Position numbers and translations under genes: made by a program | Assembly: GCA_032622095.1 (NCBI GenBank) | Contig: CP136067.1 | Coordinates: 97,082,707-97,146,706 of the forward strand | Length of the DNA: 64,000 nt | Direction of reading: 5' to 3' | Source of the DNA: Siphonodentalium dalli | Taxonomy: Eukaryota > Mollusca > Scaphopoda > Gadilida > Siphonodentaliidae | Shown: positions 1 to 11,984 of the stretch, one piece after another | Position numbering within the stretch: position 1 is the first letter of the stretch | Layout of the letters: every line of letters starts with the position of its first letter | Notes under the pieces: generated by a model | Told to the model about the DNA's origin: nothing | What the model saw: the letters and a program-made list of their open reading frames with translations, nothing else | Database searches by the model: none

Positions 1-349
1 TATTAATTTTCATTGTAACGTCTACAATATATAGTGGCTTTCGTCACCATACATGTATCCAACATTGGAACATGTTTATATCTGGAAGGCAGGTCTTGGG
101 TCAATAAATTTTATTATACCTCATATTAAAAGCCTATGTTAATTTCCCATAGGGTGTGATTTTACAATTTGCAATGTTTCCCGCCCATGAAACATTGCCG
201 GTCACCAATTTTTGCAATGTTTACCGCTCCGACCGAAAGAGCCCGAACATGTTCACGGAAGCACTCGAACGAAATTTTATGACGTATTTTGACCGTGACT
301 TTCAAACCGGAAACCCCAAATCGTCACGATTCAGACGACTTCCGCATTC
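1..349. other. Left edge, no gene recognised
   Basis: AT-rich sequence with a short open frame at 156-353 that shows no recognisable domain. It leads into the Crypton-like fragment and could be its 5' UTR or an intron, but no promoter or splice signal can be assigned. Confidence 0.4.
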
Positions 350-568
350 TTGAAAGTAAACATCATGGATGCCGGTGTCAAATCGAAGCGATTCGCGGAT
401 GTTTCACACAATGATATTTCGAAACTTATAGACGAAAAAGACAGTAAAAGCACGAAGAGATGTATCGCAAGCAGCAAGCGTATGTTTGATGACTTTCTGA
501 TCGGAAACGGAACAAATACGGACTTGAAATATTTATCAAAACCGACATGGTTATTCGGTATAATAAAA
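350..568 (+). pseudogene. Partial N-terminus of a Crypton/DUF3504 (QRICH1/ZMYM-like) protein
   Basis: An open frame from ATG 350 (a second ATG is at 365) contains KRFADVSHNDISKLIDEKD followed by SKSTKRC and a hydrophobic helix-like FDDFL. This matches my memory of the N-terminal module of metazoan tyrosine-recombinase-like proteins (Crypton-derived, DUF3504, QRICH1/ZMYM type), where an 'F..V...DI..LI..KDS.STK' pattern precedes the catalytic part. The frame runs on to 721, but from about 571 the DNA is the arm of an inverted-repeat element, so the last ~50 codons are not family sequence. No recombinase catalytic domain follows within the window. It is either a fragment cut by the insertion or a first coding exon whose donor was lost. 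The family assignment is from remembered pattern, not a search. Confidence 0.5.
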
Positions 569-570
569 AC

Positions 571-1874
571 AATGGTGACCTGGCTCGAGGGCAACATTGC
601 GGTTAGTCTCCCCTTGGAAACAATGTCTCCCTCGGCTCCGCCTCGGGAGCAGTGTTCACGCTGGACCGAACAAAACTTTAGCCAAAAGTTTAGCCAAATG
701 AAAATTTTATTAGCCAAATGAAAAAAACTTTAGCCAAATGTTTTTTGGCCAAATTAAAAAACACTTTGGCCAAATTAAATCATCGTTTTCTGGTCGGTTC
801 ACAATTAATGACTAAAACGTAAAATCTAACAGACACAGGTAAAATACACAATAATTTAAATAATTTTGATGAACTAGAAGTATTTTTATATATATAATTT
901 ATTAAAAATTTATTAATCTTTATGTGAAAGAGTGATTTGGGGGGGGGGGGGGGGGGCGGGATTGTCCATTTTAATGTCATTATTTTTTTTATTTATATCA
1001 ATATCTTTTTTTAAATAATTAAATATTTATCCTTGCGAAAATATCTAAGTGACATCTGGAAACTAATAACTTATATTATTTACGCCATTATCAAATTACA
1101 ATCTGTCATAAAAGCATGCATATTATTTTGACTGTATCGGTATTGACGACAAATAGCCACAAAATATCAGTCGTGATGAACATTTGGCTGATTAAGCTAT
1201 TGTCTTACACTTGGTGCTCATAAACCTCGACCATCATAAATACAATGTCATCATAAACATGCATTGTGTAGGCGTGCCGTGAGTGACCAGACAGACAATG
1301 GGGGATTAGGGGATTAAATGTAAAAATTAATAAGGACCTTTTGCTGCTTCGTGCAGAGTGACGTAATCTTTCTCGAGATTAAAACAGCCTGTTACGAACA
1401 AATTGCTTATATACCGGCGTCAATGCACAAAACATTGCTTTCTTCACATTGTCATAATTGAACCACGGTCGTTTTAATGTCCATGCGTCTTTGAATGTCC
1501 GTCTTGTGAAAACTAAAGATGATTGCATATCACTTTGTGATCGCTTGGTTGATAGAGTTGTCGATCGGGTTTCCCTTTGTACGATATTTCATAAGTACGA
1601 AAATAATGAAATACTTTCGTCACCTAACTTCGTCTTGAATGTCGATCTATTGAGCGCTTTTATTAATTAGCTTTCTGGCTCCATGCTTTTCAGTCTCCAT
1701 TTGGGTTCAAAAAAAGTTTAGCCAAAAGTTTAGCCAAATGAAAATTTTATTAGCCAAATTCGAAAAAGATTAGCCATTGGCTAATTTGGCTACCGACAGC
1801 GTGAACACTGCTCGGGAGACATTGGTTCCACGGGAAGACAATCCGCAATGTTGCCCTCGAGCCAGGTCACCATT
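571..1874. mobile_element. 1.3-kb TIR element with internal direct repeats
   Basis: The outer arms are inverted copies: AATGGTGACCTGGCTCGAGG starting at 571 is mirrored by the complement ending at 1874. Similarity runs inward to CAGTGTTCACGCTG at 650-663, mirrored at 1797-1810. Inside the arms a 43-bp block rich in TTTAGCCAAA lies in DIRECT orientation at 677-719 and 1717-1759. The interior has no convincing coding frame (a 70-codon frame at 1458-1670 is unrecognised). I read it as a non-autonomous DNA transposon; target duplications are unclear. A decayed piece of similar sequence lies near 8085-8150. Confidence 0.6.
939..956 (+). repeat. Homopolymer run of 18 G
   Basis: An uninterrupted G tract followed by CGGG, inside the 571-1874 element. 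It may be length-polymorphic or a sequencing-error site. Confidence 0.95.
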
Positions 1875-2162
1875 TTTATAGTGGTTGGGAAAGACTCGCA
1901 CAGCATGGGAGAGTCTAACATCGTGGTGCATTTACTCCATGTGCTTATTGTGGTTATTGCCATCCTGTAGGTTGATTGCGTCATCTTTATAACGGGACAG
2001 GCAGTTCATGGATCAATTTAGTTTCAAGGGAAACATATCACATACGACATAGTCCAAATACGATAGTGCATATAGTCGATGAGCTTCTAGATGTATTGTA
2101 AGGTATAGTGGCTATCGCTGCCCTTATAAGTTCCGAGAGTGGCACAATCTTTATATATACGT

Positions 2163-2735
2163 GGAAGTGGTAGCCCAGTGATTAGAATGTCTGACATGTA
2201 ATGGTGTTAACGCACCGACGTGAGTTCGCGCCCCGCCGGTGGACTATCGTCTCCGCAACAGTGGCTTGGCCGGACCGCAAGTTTGGAGTTTGGGATGATA
2301 CCCGGGAAGATTTGAAAGGGCCGTCCGCCCTATCCTGCAACCCACTTGTAAATGATGTAATGCCGCTGAAGAGCGTTTGTAAGGTATGTGAGTTTGTAAG
2401 TTGATTGATATATACCCATGCACGATGGGTGTTTGCCTACTGTGCATGGGGTGGATGCCGGTTTAAGCGATGTGTGTTATATTACAGCCACACATTGGTG
2501 TCACATTCTCATGTCAGGTTGTGACCCTTGGGCAAGGTCACTTGTACTGTGCTCGCTTCGTCCTACCTAGACGAGAAATAGGGAACTGGATGTTGGATAA
2601 GTGTAACCCGCTCCTGTGAAGCACCTGTAAAATGGCAGCAGGCATAAGACTCGGCATTACTCAACAGCTGGGGTAATAATGTGAAGCGTTTAGGGCCCAT
2701 CTGGCATTGAGGATACGCACCATTATTATAATGTT
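2163..2735 (+). mobile_element. tRNA-derived SINE with a conserved central domain
   Basis: The 5' part shows an RNA polymerase III A-box-like TAGCCCAGTGATTAG near 2171 and a weaker B-box-like GAGTTCGCGCCCC near 2222. The body contains CCTTGGGCAAGGTCACTTG near 2526, like the central domain shared by many metazoan SINEs (MESC/CORE type). The 3' part has GTGAAGCGTTTAGGGCCCA and an ATTATTATAAT tail near 2723, typical of LINE-matched SINE tails. At about 570 bp it looks nearly full length. The box matches and tail are seen directly; the subfamily is inferred. Confidence 0.75.
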
Positions 2736-2840
2736 TTTTTTATATCGGGACATGTACATCTTGAATTGGCAAATACCATTGGCTGGGAAAGAGTTCAGTC
2801 TTATACGCACGACATGGTATGTTCAGTTGATTTTATTTAA

Positions 2841-3231
2841 CCCTTTACCCAACAAACCGGCCACAACCGGCCAAATAAAGCTTCAACAGCCTAAAATATC
2901 TTCGGTTTGTCTCAATAGAACCAAACAAATATGGATATCATTGGAACCGGCTCCTTGACCACATTGTGATAGTTACAGTTATGCCCTGTGCCAATGCATT
3001 CTCTTATATATGCGAGTCGACCATAGGTCGCCTCGCATATATAAGAGAATGCATTGGCCTAAAAAAATATTTTTTTAACACTTTTTACCATTTTTTCTTA
3101 CATTCTTTAACAATTTTATAATTTTTAATGTGTTAAGCCAATGCATTCTCTTATATATGCGAGGCGACATATGGTCGACTCGCATATATAAGAGAATGCA
3201 TTGGCACAGGGCCGTTCTGTTGGGTAAAGGG
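2841..3231 (+). mobile_element. TTAA-flanked double-hairpin MITE, copy A (piggyBac-like)
   Basis: The element is bounded by TTAA at 2837-2840 and 3232-3235. Its tips are CCCTTTACCCAACA and TGTTGGGTAAAGGG. It contains two 67-bp near-perfect palindromes at 2991-3057 and 3138-3204 built on CCAATGCATTCTCTTAT, with an asymmetric loop containing GTCGACCATAGGTCGCC. The second hairpin is the reverse complement of the first. The spacer is T-rich. The TTAA target site is the hallmark of piggyBac-superfamily transposition. There is no coding capacity, so it is non-autonomous. Confidence 0.9.
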
Positions 3232-3454
3232 TTAATTATGTTGGGTGATCTGTACGGTATAGTAGCAATCACAACCATGTATGTGACATAGAGGTCCTGG
3301 ATCAAACTATATTGGTTTGGTGGAAAAAAGCTTATACGCACGACAAACATGTTGTTCACTTAAGACATGCTACATTGTAGTATAAATCTTAGGTAATTTG
3401 TACTATAAATCATGTATTTTCCATAGATTTTAATCTTTATATGGGGCAGGCAGA

Positions 3455-3950
3455 TACTGACAGCAAGGCAGAGTGTAGTCCCACCATTGCGCTAGTCTGG
3501 CCACTGCCATTACGTATATAATAATACTATAATTAAACTAACATTTTTAACTGAAGAGTTTTGTCGGTTACAATCGATTCTAGTTCTATCAGGCCGATTT
3601 TCAAATTAATATGGTTCGGTTTCTGAGAATAAAGCGAAATGAATTGTAACTGACGAAAGTAAGGCGGAGATCAGTCCCCTTTCTATTCTGGTCTGCACAC
3701 TGCCATTACATATACATACGAAATTAAATCTATGATTGTATAGTGAATAGGTTACAATTCATTCTTGTTCTATCTAGCCAATTTCCAAATGCACACCATG
3801 GACAGTTTGGTTTCTCAGAATAAGGCAAACTAAATTGTAACCAACAAAAGCCTTAAATAAAACAAATAGTGAATTCCTCACATTCTGTATACGTGATGGC
3901 AGTGTTCAGACCAGCGGAGAAGGGGACTGAACTCTGCCTTGCAGTGTCAG
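3455..3950. mobile_element. ~500-bp MITE with imperfect TIRs
   Basis: The left arm ACTGACAGCAAGGCAGAG (from 3455) pairs imperfectly with the right arm CTCTGCCTTGCAGTGTCAG (ending 3950). Similarity continues inward to CTGCCAT/ATGGCAG, and the middle has further inverted blocks (CTGAGAATAA-like). No coding frame is present. Confidence 0.65.
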
Positions 3951-4404
3951 GGAGATCCTGGGCCAATTCAGTTTGGTGGGGAAAGAGTTACACACCGCAG
4001 TTCGTACTCAGATAACCTCGTACCAGTTCACCTGGGAATCGAGTTTGTATAGTGTATGTCCGTGAACTTTACAACGCAAACACTATCAACAGTTTATACA
4101 ACGGGGTTAGTTTCTCCTACCTATAGTGCAAGTGAAGTGTCCCGAATTTTATTAGCAGTTTTTTGATAGCTTCAGAGTCATAAAAGTCCCCCGACTTAAT
4201 TCCGCAAAAACAAGTACCGACAGGCAAGCTTACTATATCGAGCGACGGCAGACAGACGAATCGTTGTTCTGGAGATTAGAGTGCAGCTTAACTCGGGTAG
4301 CCACAATTACATGGAGCGATGTCAGCTTGTCCGCCCGACAGTCCATCCACCCGTCCATGAACGCAATGTTATCCGAACTTGTATTCCTACATTGTGGGGT
4401 CATT

Positions 4405-4810
4405 TAAAAAACTTGGCATAGCTAGGTATTTACCACCAGATGAACCATGTGAACCATGTGAACCATGTGAACATGTGCAGCGTCGATTATGAGCTCGGTC
4501 GGACTTTGTAGAAGAGTTATCACGGTACACCCTTTTTCCATTTATAAAAAAATCGCCCGTCAAATATTTTTGAGACTTGGCACAAATATTGACCACTATG
4601 GCATCATGTGCACAGTCGATGTTTGGCTCGACAAAACGCCATAGCGGAGTTATCCCCCTTTTGACATACATACATACTTTTGTCCCATGTTGTGCTTTAT
4701 TACCTGGTCTGCGGTTTCGAAACTTGGCACAAATATTTACTACCATGGAAACCTATTTATCACAATTGGAACATGTGCATCTGCGATTATGATGTCTGCC
4801 AGACGTATGT
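4405..4810 (+). repeat. Degenerate tandem repeat, ~150-165 bp, three units
   Basis: The phrase ACTTGGCACAAATATT, followed by ACCAC/ACTACCATGG, occurs near 4410 (decayed), 4575 and 4723. Each is followed about 60 bp later by CATGTGCA...CGATTATG. A short triplication of GAACCATGTG lies near 4442-4472. Similar wording recurs in molluscan interspersed repeats that I remember. The open frames across it appear incidental. Confidence 0.5.
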
Positions 4811-4959
4811 TTTTTGTTATAGATCAGTTGTATTTGATGACTAAATATACATGTATAAAGTGTAGAATAAATACAATAATCTGCATGCAACAATGGGGAA
4901 AATATGCTGCTGTTGGTACCCATAACCCACACCTGTCTCCACGTCGCTGAGCCGAACAC

Positions 4960-7900
4960 GTGAATTTACTGATAAATGCAGGATTATGAGCTATGCTATG
5001 CATGCATGTAAATCTGAAGTTTTACTAACTATTTTTGTTTTCATTTGCGTCGAATTGAAGTCAACTCATTCTCAAAGACTCGTCCATGTCCGCTTCGCTC
5101 GGAAATAATTGATCCTCGAGTTACGGTTGTACTGTATTGTTAAAACGTGTTATGGTATACTGTTTTCAGCATAATGCGAATTGTTAGTGATATGTTTAGA
5201 GTTAGGGTTGGGGTTATGTGTCGTGTAGATATTATTTGTGGTCTAGACCTATCCCTGATGTTTTGCTGTGTTCTAATTTGATTATATGGAAACCAGGATC
5301 ACATGTGAGATGAGGAAGTATAATGCTGTCAGGGACATTAAATTACACGAATAGGCGAAGCCGTTATTGATGTGTTAGGTGTGGTGATAAGATTAGACAA
5401 GATACGTTTTAATGGTCTTTAAGACACATAATGGTGGTGGACAACCTACATGTATAGATAAAAATAAATAGGAATACATGGTATATATGTGATATACATG
5501 TAACAAGTAACAAATTAACACGAATTGTAAAGATATATAAATATCAAATTATTTGATTTATTACTGGACAATGGTCAACTGCGGAAGGATGTGATGTACC
5601 AAGTGGTACACAACCACTACCGCAGTCGACCAATGCCCAGCATGATTATGGCGTTTATATAGGGTATGAGATTGTAAAGGAGTTGTCCGGCACTAACAGG
5701 TGACCAAAAACCATCGGGGATAGCATAAGAAAACAGTCCTAAGACCATTTATTTCCATTATGGTCCCCAATGTTACCTGGGTATGTATGGAAGTTTAACG
5801 GCATAATGGAATTCAGACTGATCAAGCCGATTGTATTCTGCAATAAAATGGTCACATGCATGACTCCAGGCATCAATAACGTCTTCATTTATTAGTGTAC
5901 GTTCATCATCTCGGGAAGCATCATTGTTCGGCTAAATTTCACCTTTGATAGTATATGATAACTTTATTTACAATACACATATGAATAGTACAATGGAATT
6001 AACATATAACAATATAATAATGCAGTATATTACTGGGGGTAACATAGGCCTTCCGTGCTGTCGTCCTGCTTCCCCAAATCAAAATATCACTATATAAATA
6101 GTCAATCAGATGGAGTGAAAGTTATTCACATTAGTACCCACATCCATGTGCACGTACATACTATTCGAATATACATAAAAACAATTAAAGGCATTTTACA
6201 AAAACTTTTGATATGGTTGTGAGCCAATCCAGACGAGTGATCACTAAAGCACTTTATCCCTTCGTGGAAACGTTATGTATTGGTCTGATATTCTAAAATA
6301 TGAACAATGTCTGTCTCAGTTTCAAACGAAGATTGAGAGAATAATATTCAGTATATAGTGGGGATCTCATGAAATCTCAGAACTCAAGCTCAACGATGAC
6401 TCCTCCGAATCGGATTTATTATTTCATACACACAAGTAATACATAGGATTCCGGGGAGAGATTAAGCATATTTTAGTAAAAATAACAAAAGAAATTTATA
6501 CGATTCGGTGGAAGAGCTTTTTGTCAAGTGAATTTTTGAAACTGGCGTCCATATGATCATTATCTCGTTTTGTTTGTTCAGCCTTTTCGATATCGCCATG
6601 TCACAATTATCTGATATGTCTGATTGTTCTGTTGTCTTTGGTTGACTGTCAAGCTATCTTCTGATTTCTTAGAGCGTGCAGCTGTTACAATATCTGGTTA
6701 TATTACCGGAATTCTTAGCATCTATATATGGTAAATGCTTAGTCCCATATTGACGCGAACGATCCGTTGCGGCATACGCGCTTTGACACACAACATTTCG
6801 GTTTGGTTTCATGCAATCCTTATGATCATGGCCCTGGAAAGAATACCGTGCACATATGATTTCTTAATTTTACAATTGGTTTGGCCCCTAACATTAAAAA
6901 AAACACCGTAATGGATTTGGAACATTTGTAGATAAATCTATCTAAACTTCAATACAATGTCGGGGGATATTCGCACAGACTGAATTTCAAAAGATAACTG
7001 TCCAAATGCGCATTTTACCACCAACAGTCTTAAAACATCTACGGTCATCAGTGACTCTCTGTGCATGGTGCCAACTCTGGAAATATTTAGATTCACGGGT
7101 TCTCAACAGAGCTCTCCTGTATTAATCAATGTCTTGCGATAAGTAACCGATTTGACTGCATTGTCTTATTTTGAAGAAAAAAAAGCAGCAGCAAAGTATA
7201 GCCACTTAAGAAATGACACAGTTCTTCTGGCTTATTAACGCGCTACGCGTGTATACTGTTCTCCATTTTTTTGATAGCTGTGTTCCTATGGGCATTTTAT
7301 TTATAGATAATTGTTTTTTTCCGGTTTAAAGTCGAACTGCGCGACCAGGAGGCCGAGTCCGGTAAAAGGTGCAGTTGGGAATTTCAATTTCGTTCATTGT
7401 CCTTTAAATTATTTATATGTCAATAATGTTGATTTTTGGGTTGTGACAAGCTATGTCAATTATCAATAAAAGAAATTTAAAAGATAATTTGTAAGTCTTA
7501 TATTTCAACTTTTATAGATATTTTTCGTTCTGCAGCCCACTGATGGTTGTGGTCGGAGACGGCCGAGTCGGCTGCCGGTTCGTTAATTAGGTGCTGGTTG
7601 TTATTGTTATTTTAACGGAATTCTGAGTTGGCCATTCGCGAAACCAATATATTTTATACTTTATAATTAGAATCATGGGTATATAATATATGACCTTGAG
7701 CGCGTTACCATTTCTGACTATGGGTTTCTTGTCACCACTGTGTTGGCAAGAACACATGTGTAAGTGTTGATAGAATTGTTAACCATACACAGGCGAGGAA
7801 CAGCTACTGCTGACTACGTGTTAACCCTACATGGAGCCCACGACAGAGATAATAATGTACTGATGACTGTCGTCTGAATGGGTCCGTGTGAGGCTCCATA

Positions 7901-8560
7901 CGCGAGTGTTATTTAAGGACTTAAGAATTTTATGGAGATATGAGGGGTTTAGGAGAGGGTTCCGCCCCTTTCGAAACCTCCCTGGGCCCAGTCCCAAAAC
8001 CTCCAATAAAAAAAAATGGAGATATGATGATAATCAAAGCGGTGATTGTCGATCATATTTAGAGCCTGGACACTTTTTGGCCGAAATGTTTGGACAAATG
8101 AAATTTTCCACTGGCCAATTTGGCCACAGACGGCGTGAACAATGGCGGTCATTCGACCGCAGACCCGCGTAATTCGACGTACGTAGTTCCTGATATTATT
8201 AAGTGATTTCATAACTCTCTCCCAATCCCATGCATTGCCCGATATTTATAATATAGATATGTTTTAAGTGAGCGGCCATACAACCACAAAGCAGAAGTAT
8301 TCAACATAATTATATAGTTCACCATGTCACATTACTGAGTGACACATCGAGGAGAAGGTTACTAGTGAGTAGGGTTTGCTCTGTACCACAGTCACATAGC
8401 CCGATATTTATAATATAGATATGTTTAAACTATACATCGAGTCTCAGGGGCCCGCTCAAGTGAGTGACCATTCGACAACATAACAGAGTAATTTCTATGT
8501 AGAGTTCATAATTCACAATTGCCCACATTTATATAGTACCGAAATGATAATAACTAACCG
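4960..8560. other. Long gene-free stretch
   Basis: No coding frame with a recognisable domain, no tRNA fold and no sharp repeat boundaries. A frame at 7888-8172 has no domain and overlaps a decayed piece of the GGCCAAATTGGCCA-type sequence also found in the 571-1874 element. A 22-bp phrase (CCGATATTTATAATATAGAT) occurs twice, near 8238 and 8401. Confidence 0.5.
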
Positions 8561-8564
8561 ACAT

Positions 8565-8720
8565 ATCCTCGTAAGAAATAAGTTCATATTGGACCTAACT
8601 ATTCACGTTGGTTCACATTAGTCTTATTTTATTCTAAAATAAGTGGATTTTTATTCCGTACTATGGCGCGGGCCACAGTGAAAACAAATTATAAAGAGCG
8701 TACATCTGTTATGTCGATTT
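8565..8720 (+). repeat. Partial copy of the ~365-bp interspersed repeat
   Basis: It carries the diagnostic GGCGCGGGCCACAGTGAAAA followed by AAAGAGCGTACATCTG and shares its upstream half with the full copies at 13281-13645 and 16115-16480. The downstream half is missing. Confidence 0.7.
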
Positions 8721-8868
8721 AGGTTCGTATAGAGCGTATTTTTTCAAATAATGCCGATATGGGTTTATTTGTGCTTTTGAAATAAGTTCAATATGAGTTC
8801 CCATTACGGAGAGCTTTGCCAAAGTATACATGATGGTATTATATCAGATTCTCCCAGCATGCATAAAC

Positions 8869-9095
8869 CTTCCATGACAGAAGTTTCCTGAAGTTTTGAG
8901 AAAGCCCTGTGCAAGTGCATTCTCCTATATATGCGAGTTTTTGACAGGGGGCCTCGCGTTAATAAGAGAAAACATTTCTAAGTCAGTGCATTCTCTTATA
9001 TATGTGAGGCTCCCTATGGGAGACTGGCATATATAAGAGAATGCATTGGCACAGGAACTTTAAAGCTGCACCATCGCAGCTCCCGCCAGGAAGGG
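8869..9095. mobile_element. Decayed hairpin MITE (CATGACGGGAG-type ends)
   Basis: Two decayed hairpins built on GCATTCTCTTATATATG lie at 8912-8975 and 8986-9053. The right margin CTGCACCATCGCAGCTCCCG, ending in AAGGG at 9095, matches the terminal sequence of the elements at 43807 and 46412 read in reverse. The left margin (CCATGACAGAAG) is weaker. The flanks are no longer TTAA. Confidence 0.6.
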
Positions 9096-10843
9096 ATAAC
9101 GAACTCACCGAAGATAAGGCTACATGGTGTAACTTAAAGCAATATATGTGCAGGTTGGCAATATATCAATATGTGTTACCGATGATTGTGTTTCCATGCG
9201 GACCAGAGAGCAGCGTAATTGGTTACACTGGTGAAACATATATCGGAGCGACATCTAGCGGGTGCGGGAGAATAAAATAGACACTGGGCCCTGATTGGGC
9301 AATAGCCTTGTGTGTTTTTTTCATTAAACAATAGCCACACCACTTCCCTATGATTTCCCATATGTAAAATAGCCACAGGAATTAACCCTTTGTAGTGTAG
9401 TTTGAATTTTATGGTGTGGTCTGAAATAAGACATTATTTATTTAGTGCGGTTCTGACACTAAACACAATATTTAAAGGCGAATTCCCTGCTAGGCGGTCA
9501 TCACTTTTTTGCATATATTGTTTCCGAAAATGTCAATCTTTCAAATTTTAAGTAAATTTTGGACCAAGGATTTATATTGTAAATATTATACGCTAACATA
9601 TTTGCACTGAGGACTATGGAAAACAGTTACACCAGTGTAATCAATTCGGTGTACACAGTTCCGATTTTATACTTGGCACCCATTGATATCATAGTACTGA
9701 ATGATACTTTGACACGTATTCATGGTTGAACTGTACTCATTGTTTTTATAGCCATTCATAGTGTACCTTCCAACAAACGACATTAGATCTGACCGAATTT
9801 ATCCGCTGTTTGAAAATATACTACATAGAACAACAGGAGGTCAATCCATTCACAAGGCGTTGGAATTAACCATATATCTACCAGCGCGCACCAGTCATAC
9901 TTCCTTTCTGACTCTGTCACCGGCTGGGTACCAGTCTGTGTTTCTATATTTAGCATGGGATTTTCCAGCAAAAATGGCGAAACCGATCGCTCCAAAGTCA
10001 AATTTTCTATGCGCTCTGAGAACAATTCCCCAACTAAAATATAATGACAGAATGGAAAATCAGAGCAGTAGTTTTGTTGACGATTTTATCAAGCTACTCG
10101 CCAAAATTGCAGCAAATTAGAACTCTTGTGTTTGACTTGCCGTGCGAGTTGTGACAATGTCGTACACGTGCATTTTGACTTTTGTGTTGATAAAATAATC
10201 GGAGAACCGAATCACACCGTTTCGAAATATATTTCTTCGGTTTTAGTGGGACTTTTCAAACTTAAGGTTCAAAATTTATATAATTTTTTCTCGATATTTT
10301 GTTTGCTTAACAAGGGCAGCAAGTTCCTCTGTACGCTTAGTATATATATCTTAATATCGCGGAAGTCCACCAAATGTGGGTAAAATGCAGCGGTCTTACC
10401 GAGTCATCAAGGGAGGTCAACCCTGCATGGAGTTTGGGAATTAACCATATATCTGCTAGTTACTCAATTCGTGTGAAGTTCCTTGAGGAAATGTGAAGAG
10501 GAGATTCTACGCCAATTTCAGTAAAATTGTGGTAATAACAAGGATATTATATCTAATATAAAACAATTAGTTCATTTGGGTCGAAGACGTCTTCTGTAAA
10601 CGTTCAGGTTAACTGATTATTATAAACTCAATTTGATAATTTAATATAATTACTGAATGGCTCCAGCCATAAACTAAGTTATGGATGTCCATCTACAATA
10701 CATAATCAAATTAAATGATGGATATGTATACAATCAATGAGTATCTGGGATTATTATGCATACAATATAACATTTATTTGATACATTTGGCTGATAACTG
10801 TATATCTCGATGACGAGCATTCTATATTTTGCATTCCGGCTTA
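9096..10843. other. Gene-free stretch
   Basis: Short open frames (9041-9280, 9761-10120, 10126-10383) carry no recognisable domain. The phrase GGAATTAACCATATATCT occurs near 9860 and 10438 with some flanking similarity, suggesting an old local duplication. Nothing else is identified. Confidence 0.45.
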
Positions 10844-10904
10844 TCTAACATCTGTAACATTACTTCGTACTCAGCAGACAGTTTAAATGATGGAAATATG
10901 TACC

Positions 10905-11462
10905 ATTTAAAGATGGATTATCTCTTTAAATAAACAAATTGAAATAGTTGTGTGCGTATAAAATAATAAATATGAATTGAAGACCCCTGTCCGGAAAGGC
11001 TTCTATCAATTAATATTGATTTTATTTCGAATATTTTATTATGAGATTAGATGATTAATTGGGACACTTTATTGGTCTATTTTTAGAACAGATCATTCGG
11101 GTGATACCATATATCGATAGAGAGCATTCGGATGTTTCTACAGCTACGTATCGAACGTCATGTGTCAGATTGGTTGCTTGTATTGTTTTATTCCATAGTT
11201 ATGAGCGATAAGGAGTCTAATTAACGTTTATGTGTGACACAATTACACAATAACATGTCTGGTCTCTGTTAACAGTAACCGCTATTGTTCGTTAGCTAAA
11301 CAGCCACACCTTTTTAGACCAGACAATATTCGAAATAAAATCAATATTAATCGATAGAAGCATTTCCGGACAGGAGTCGTCGATTCATATCTAATAGTTT
11401 ATACCACGGTCACTATATAATACATGTTTACAAAGAGATAATCCACCTTTAAGTGATTAGAT
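10905..11462. mobile_element. Inverted-repeat element in duplication copy 1
   Basis: The left arm (GATTATCTCTTT near 10917 through CTGTCCGGAAAGGCTTCTAT and ATTGATTTTATTTCGAATA) is mirrored by the right arm at about 11329-11462. The arms are ~130 bp with a few differences, around a ~300-bp core with no coding frame. A MITE-like DNA element older than the segmental duplication. Confidence 0.7.
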
Positions 11463-11563
11463 GTTGGTTAGTTGTGGTGGTCAGGGGATGTCTATCATTG
11501 CAGCATTGATACTGAATAGTAATATGTTACTCATTGTGGTGTAGTTCCCTGAGGCAATGTTAA

Positions 11564-11928
11564 CCCTTTACCCAACAAAACGGCAAAAACCGGCCAAATA
11601 AAGCTTCAACAGCCTAAAATATCTTCGGTCTGTCTCAATAGAACCATACACATATGGATATCATTGGAACCGGCTCCTTGACCACATTGTGATAGTTACA
11701 GTTATGCCCTGTGCCAATGCATTCTCTTATATATGCGAGTCGACCATAGGTCGCTTCGCATATATAAGAGAATGCATTGGCCTAAAAAAAATTCTTACAT
11801 TCTTTAACAATTTTATAATTTTTAATGTGTTAAGCCAATGCATTCTCTTATATATGCGAGGCGACCTATGGTCGACTCGCATATATAAGAGAATGCATTG
11901 GCACAGGGCCCTTCTGTTGGGTAAAGGG
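11564..11928 (+). mobile_element. TTAA-flanked double-hairpin MITE, copy B, with empty site known
   Basis: The same family as copy A: tips CCCTTTACCCAACA and TGTTGGGTAAAGGG, two mirror-image hairpins, and TTAA at 11560-11563 and 11929-11932. In the duplicate segment the flanks are joined through a single TTAA at 14482-14485, giving an exact filled/empty pair. This fixes the element's boundaries and its target duplication. Confidence 0.95.
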
Positions 11929-11984
11929 TTAAGGTAGCTGAGTGAAGGCTAATGTCAGCATTGATAGCTTTGTTTCTGGGAAAA

